Origin: JAJCYE01 sp036260105
GTDB taxonomy: Bacteria > Actinomycetota > CADDZG01 > JAHWKV01
NCBI GenBank assembly: GCA_036260105.1
Contig: DATAAN010000048.1
Location: 1-20,953 of the forward strand
DNA length: 20,953 nucleotides
Reading direction: 5' to 3'
Shown here: positions 19,272 through 20,953 of the stretch, piece after piece
Position numbering within the stretch: position 1 is the stretch's first letter
Layout of the letters: the number at the start of each line of letters is the position of its first letter
Notes under the pieces: model-generated
Seen by the model: only the letters and a program-made list of their open reading frames with translations
What the model was told of the DNA's origin: nothing
Databases searched by the model: none
Made by a program: the position numbers and the translations under genes

Positions 19272-20953
19272 TCAGGGGGTCGCGCATGTTGCGTTGGTGA
19301 AAGGCGAGCTGCTGCTGTTGATCGTTACCGTGGGGTCGTTGGGACTCGGGTCGTCGTCCGTCGAGGCCACGTAGTCCTGGATCGTCCCGGAGGCGAAGCC
19401 CTGGACGGAGAACGTCGAGCCGGCGTAGTTGTCGAGGAAGTAGTCGGTGAAGGCGTTCGCTCCGTTCCCGTCGATCTGGTTGCTGACGAAGTTGACGCAG
19501 GTATCGCTGCCCTGGCCGGTGTTGTTCCCGGCAAAGATCCACACGCCGGCGCCGTCGGCGGCTTGAACGGTGTTGTTGTTCAGCGTGATATCGGCAGTCC
19601 CGTTGCCGTTGCGGGCGCCGCCCCGGATGCCGTACTCGAAGATGTTCGCTCCCGATCCGGCGATGGTGTTGTTGCTGACATTGGCCACGATGGAGCCGCC
19701 GGCGGCATCGACCACCATGTCGATTCCTACGCCCGGGTTGTTGTTGACGTTGGTGGAGATCGTGTTGCCTGCAATCGTGCCGCTCAGGTCCGATGAGCCG
19801 TTGGAGGCGATGTTGATGCCCTGAGCCGCCCTGACGGTGAGGTTCGGGTTGTTGGCGATGGAGAAGGACCCCACGGCAGAGCCGCTGCCGGAGACGTTGA
19901 TCGCCGACTGGCCCGCCTGGGTGAACGTGCTGCCGGAGATCGAGACGTCGAACTTGGAGGTGTTGTTCCCGTTCACCTGGATGTTGTCCGGCGAGCAAGT
20001 GCTCGTGCCGCCGCCACACGTGGTCCCGGCGGTGAACGACGAGTTGGTCACCACGGTCTGGAAGTTCGCAGAGTTGAAGTTGTCGACGGTGACGTTGTCG
20101 CTGAGGACGTTCTGCCCGGCTGTGTTGAAGGTGCCCCCGGTCATCGTCAGCTTGTCCTTCTCACCGCCGGCGCTCGTCGGTGTGCCGTTGGCGACGTAGA
20201 CGTTGAACGAACCGGTATTGGAGACGTTCAGGTTGCTGAAGACGTTGTCCTGCGAGGCACTGGCCAGCCCGGTCAGATTGGTCAGGTAGACGCCCGACTC
20301 CAGGTTCCCGTTGGCCGCCGGTGTCTCGTTCCCCGCATCGTTGATCGTCACGTTCGTCAGGTCCAGGTTCCGCACTCCGACGCCGTTGATCCCGTGCTGA
20401 GCGGTGGTCGTTATTGCGATGTCGGTAAGGGCGACGTTCACCGCGGCGTCGAGGTGGACGGCGCCATTCTCGTCACCGTTGCTGCCCGGCAGGCCGTCCG
20501 GCGTGGCGCCGTCGTTCTGGTTGGCGTTGGTGAAGTTCATGTCGCTCAGGGTGATGTTGCGGGCGTTGATGAACGAGGCGCCCCGGTTGGCGATGTTCTG
20601 GATGGTCCCGCCGCTGCCCGAAGGCCCCGTGCCGGTGACGGACATGCTGCCGGCGCTGCCGACACCGCTGAGCACGATGCCCTGAGTTGCTCCGTTGGCG
20701 GAGATGCTTTGGAAGGTCACGTTCGGCGTGATCGTCACGTTCGTGATGTTCAGAGGAGTGCCGGTCGTTGTGGTGATCGTGTTGCCGGTCCCCTGAACGC
20801 TGATGCTGCCTCCACCCGACGCCTCCAGGCCGCGGCCGCCCGTCGTGTCGATGTCGAGGCCTCCGGACGTCAGGGCGAGAGCGTGCCCCGGGTTGCTCGT
20901 TGCGACCACCGCATCCGCGGCGCCGGTGTTGATGACCTTCGAGCTACCGCTGA
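19272..20953 (-). CDS. Beta-helix repeat surface protein, 5' end outside window
   Basis: The frame is open from the window edge to TGA at 19272, about 560 codons, so only the C-terminal part is seen. It is rich in Asn, Thr, Gly, Ser and Val, poor in Lys, and built of irregular repeats in which short strands alternate with Asn/Gly turns, for example GNTITTTTGTPLNITNVTI, GIVLSG, ITLSDMNFTNAN, LDLTNVTIND and VANVSNNTIAGSG. This is the signature of a right-handed parallel beta-helix (pectate lyase-like or adhesin-like). Two Cys near CGGGTSTC (inside residues about 290-310 of the visible part), one in DTCVNF and one near the end (NATCATP) could form disulfides. An exported adhesin or wall protein is likely; the signal peptide would lie beyond the edge. 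No catalytic motif is visible. Confidence 0.8.
   Translation of the reverse strand, partial: SGSSKVINTGAADAVVATSNPGHALALTSGGLDIDTTGGRGLEASGGGSISVQGTGNTITTTTGTPLNITNVTITPNVTFQSISANGATQGIVLSGVGSAGSMSVTGTGPSGSGGTIQNIANRGASFINARNITLSDMNFTNANQNDGATPDGLPGSNGDENGAVHLDAAVNVALTDIAITTTAQHGINGVGVRNLDLTNVTINDAGNETPAANGNLESGVYLTNLTGLASASQDNVFSNLNVSNTGSFNVYVANGTPTSAGGEKDKLTMTGGTFNTAGQNVLSDNVTVDNFNSANFQTVVTNSSFTAGTTCGGGTSTCSPDNIQVNGNNTSKFDVSISGSTFTQAGQSAINVSGSGSAVGSFSIANNPNLTVRAAQGINIASNGSSDLSGTIAGNTISTNVNNNPGVGIDMVVDAAGGSIVANVSNNTIAGSGANIFEYGIRGGARNGNGTADITLNNNTVQAADGAGVWIFAGNNTGQGSDTCVNFVSNQIDGNGANAFTDYFLDNYAGSTFSVQGFASGTIQDYVASTDDDPSPNDPTVTINSSSSPFTNATCATP

Overview
The window is a GC-rich, gene-dense bacterial chromosome segment that most resembles an uncultivated member of the Actinomycetota. 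Pointers are strong GC bias at third codon positions, frequent GTG/TTG starts, stop-start overlaps, Ala/Pro/Ser-rich lipoproteins, a methionine aminopeptidase with an N-terminal SEC-C-type zinc motif, and several small Cys-containing proteins of types I know from actinobacteria. The lineage is an inference from gene content. I see no rRNA, tRNA, CRISPR array, insertion sequence, integrase or phage structural module. No stretch over 300 bases lacks a gene: 1-201 and 385-669 are the largest gaps and hold only hairpin and promoter-like signals.

Layout. 1-820: two very small genes with strong ribosome binding sites, an acidic 60-residue protein (minus) and a 31-residue single-span membrane peptide (plus), each with a terminator-like hairpin. 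903-2434: a secreted protein with a duplicated Cys-pair module, coupled to an LppX/LprG-like lipoprotein. 2431-4275: a HemK-related methyltransferase and a divergent YbdK/GCS2-type carboxylate-amine ligase. 6847 down to 4348 (minus): a likely operon of thioredoxin-like protein, haem-binding-domain protein, DUF2277 protein, ROK sugar kinase and a small protein. 6940-8572 (plus): two small Cys-containing proteins overlapping a type I methionine aminopeptidase. 8673-12731: an acidic lipoprotein and a 1134-residue GlmS-like protein with large insertions. 14558 down to 12735 (minus): an unknown protein, a DUF1059-type protein interrupted by an in-frame TGA, and the RNA ligase RtcB. 14701-16488: RecN. 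16496-20953: an unknown protein, a DUF6916-type protein, and a minus-strand cluster of a truncated beta-helix protein, three tandem tail-collar (MDP-type) proteins and a GNAT acetyltransferase.

Two observations stand out. First, the DUF1059-type gene (13951-14121) has a good start and full-length similarity, but codon 6, where the family has its first conserved Cys, is TGA. A hairpin sits at about the right distance for a bacterial SECIS element, so this is a selenocysteine candidate, with nonsense mutation as the main rival. Second, in three genes (ROK kinase, haem-binding protein, GNAT) family-typical sequence extends upstream of every in-frame ATG/GTG/TTG, and a suitably placed CTG is the only NTG start available; in the GNAT gene the CTG overlaps the preceding stop as CTGA. 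A fourth gene, map, has a comparable CTGA overlap. This could mean real CTG initiation in this lineage or repeated sequence errors.
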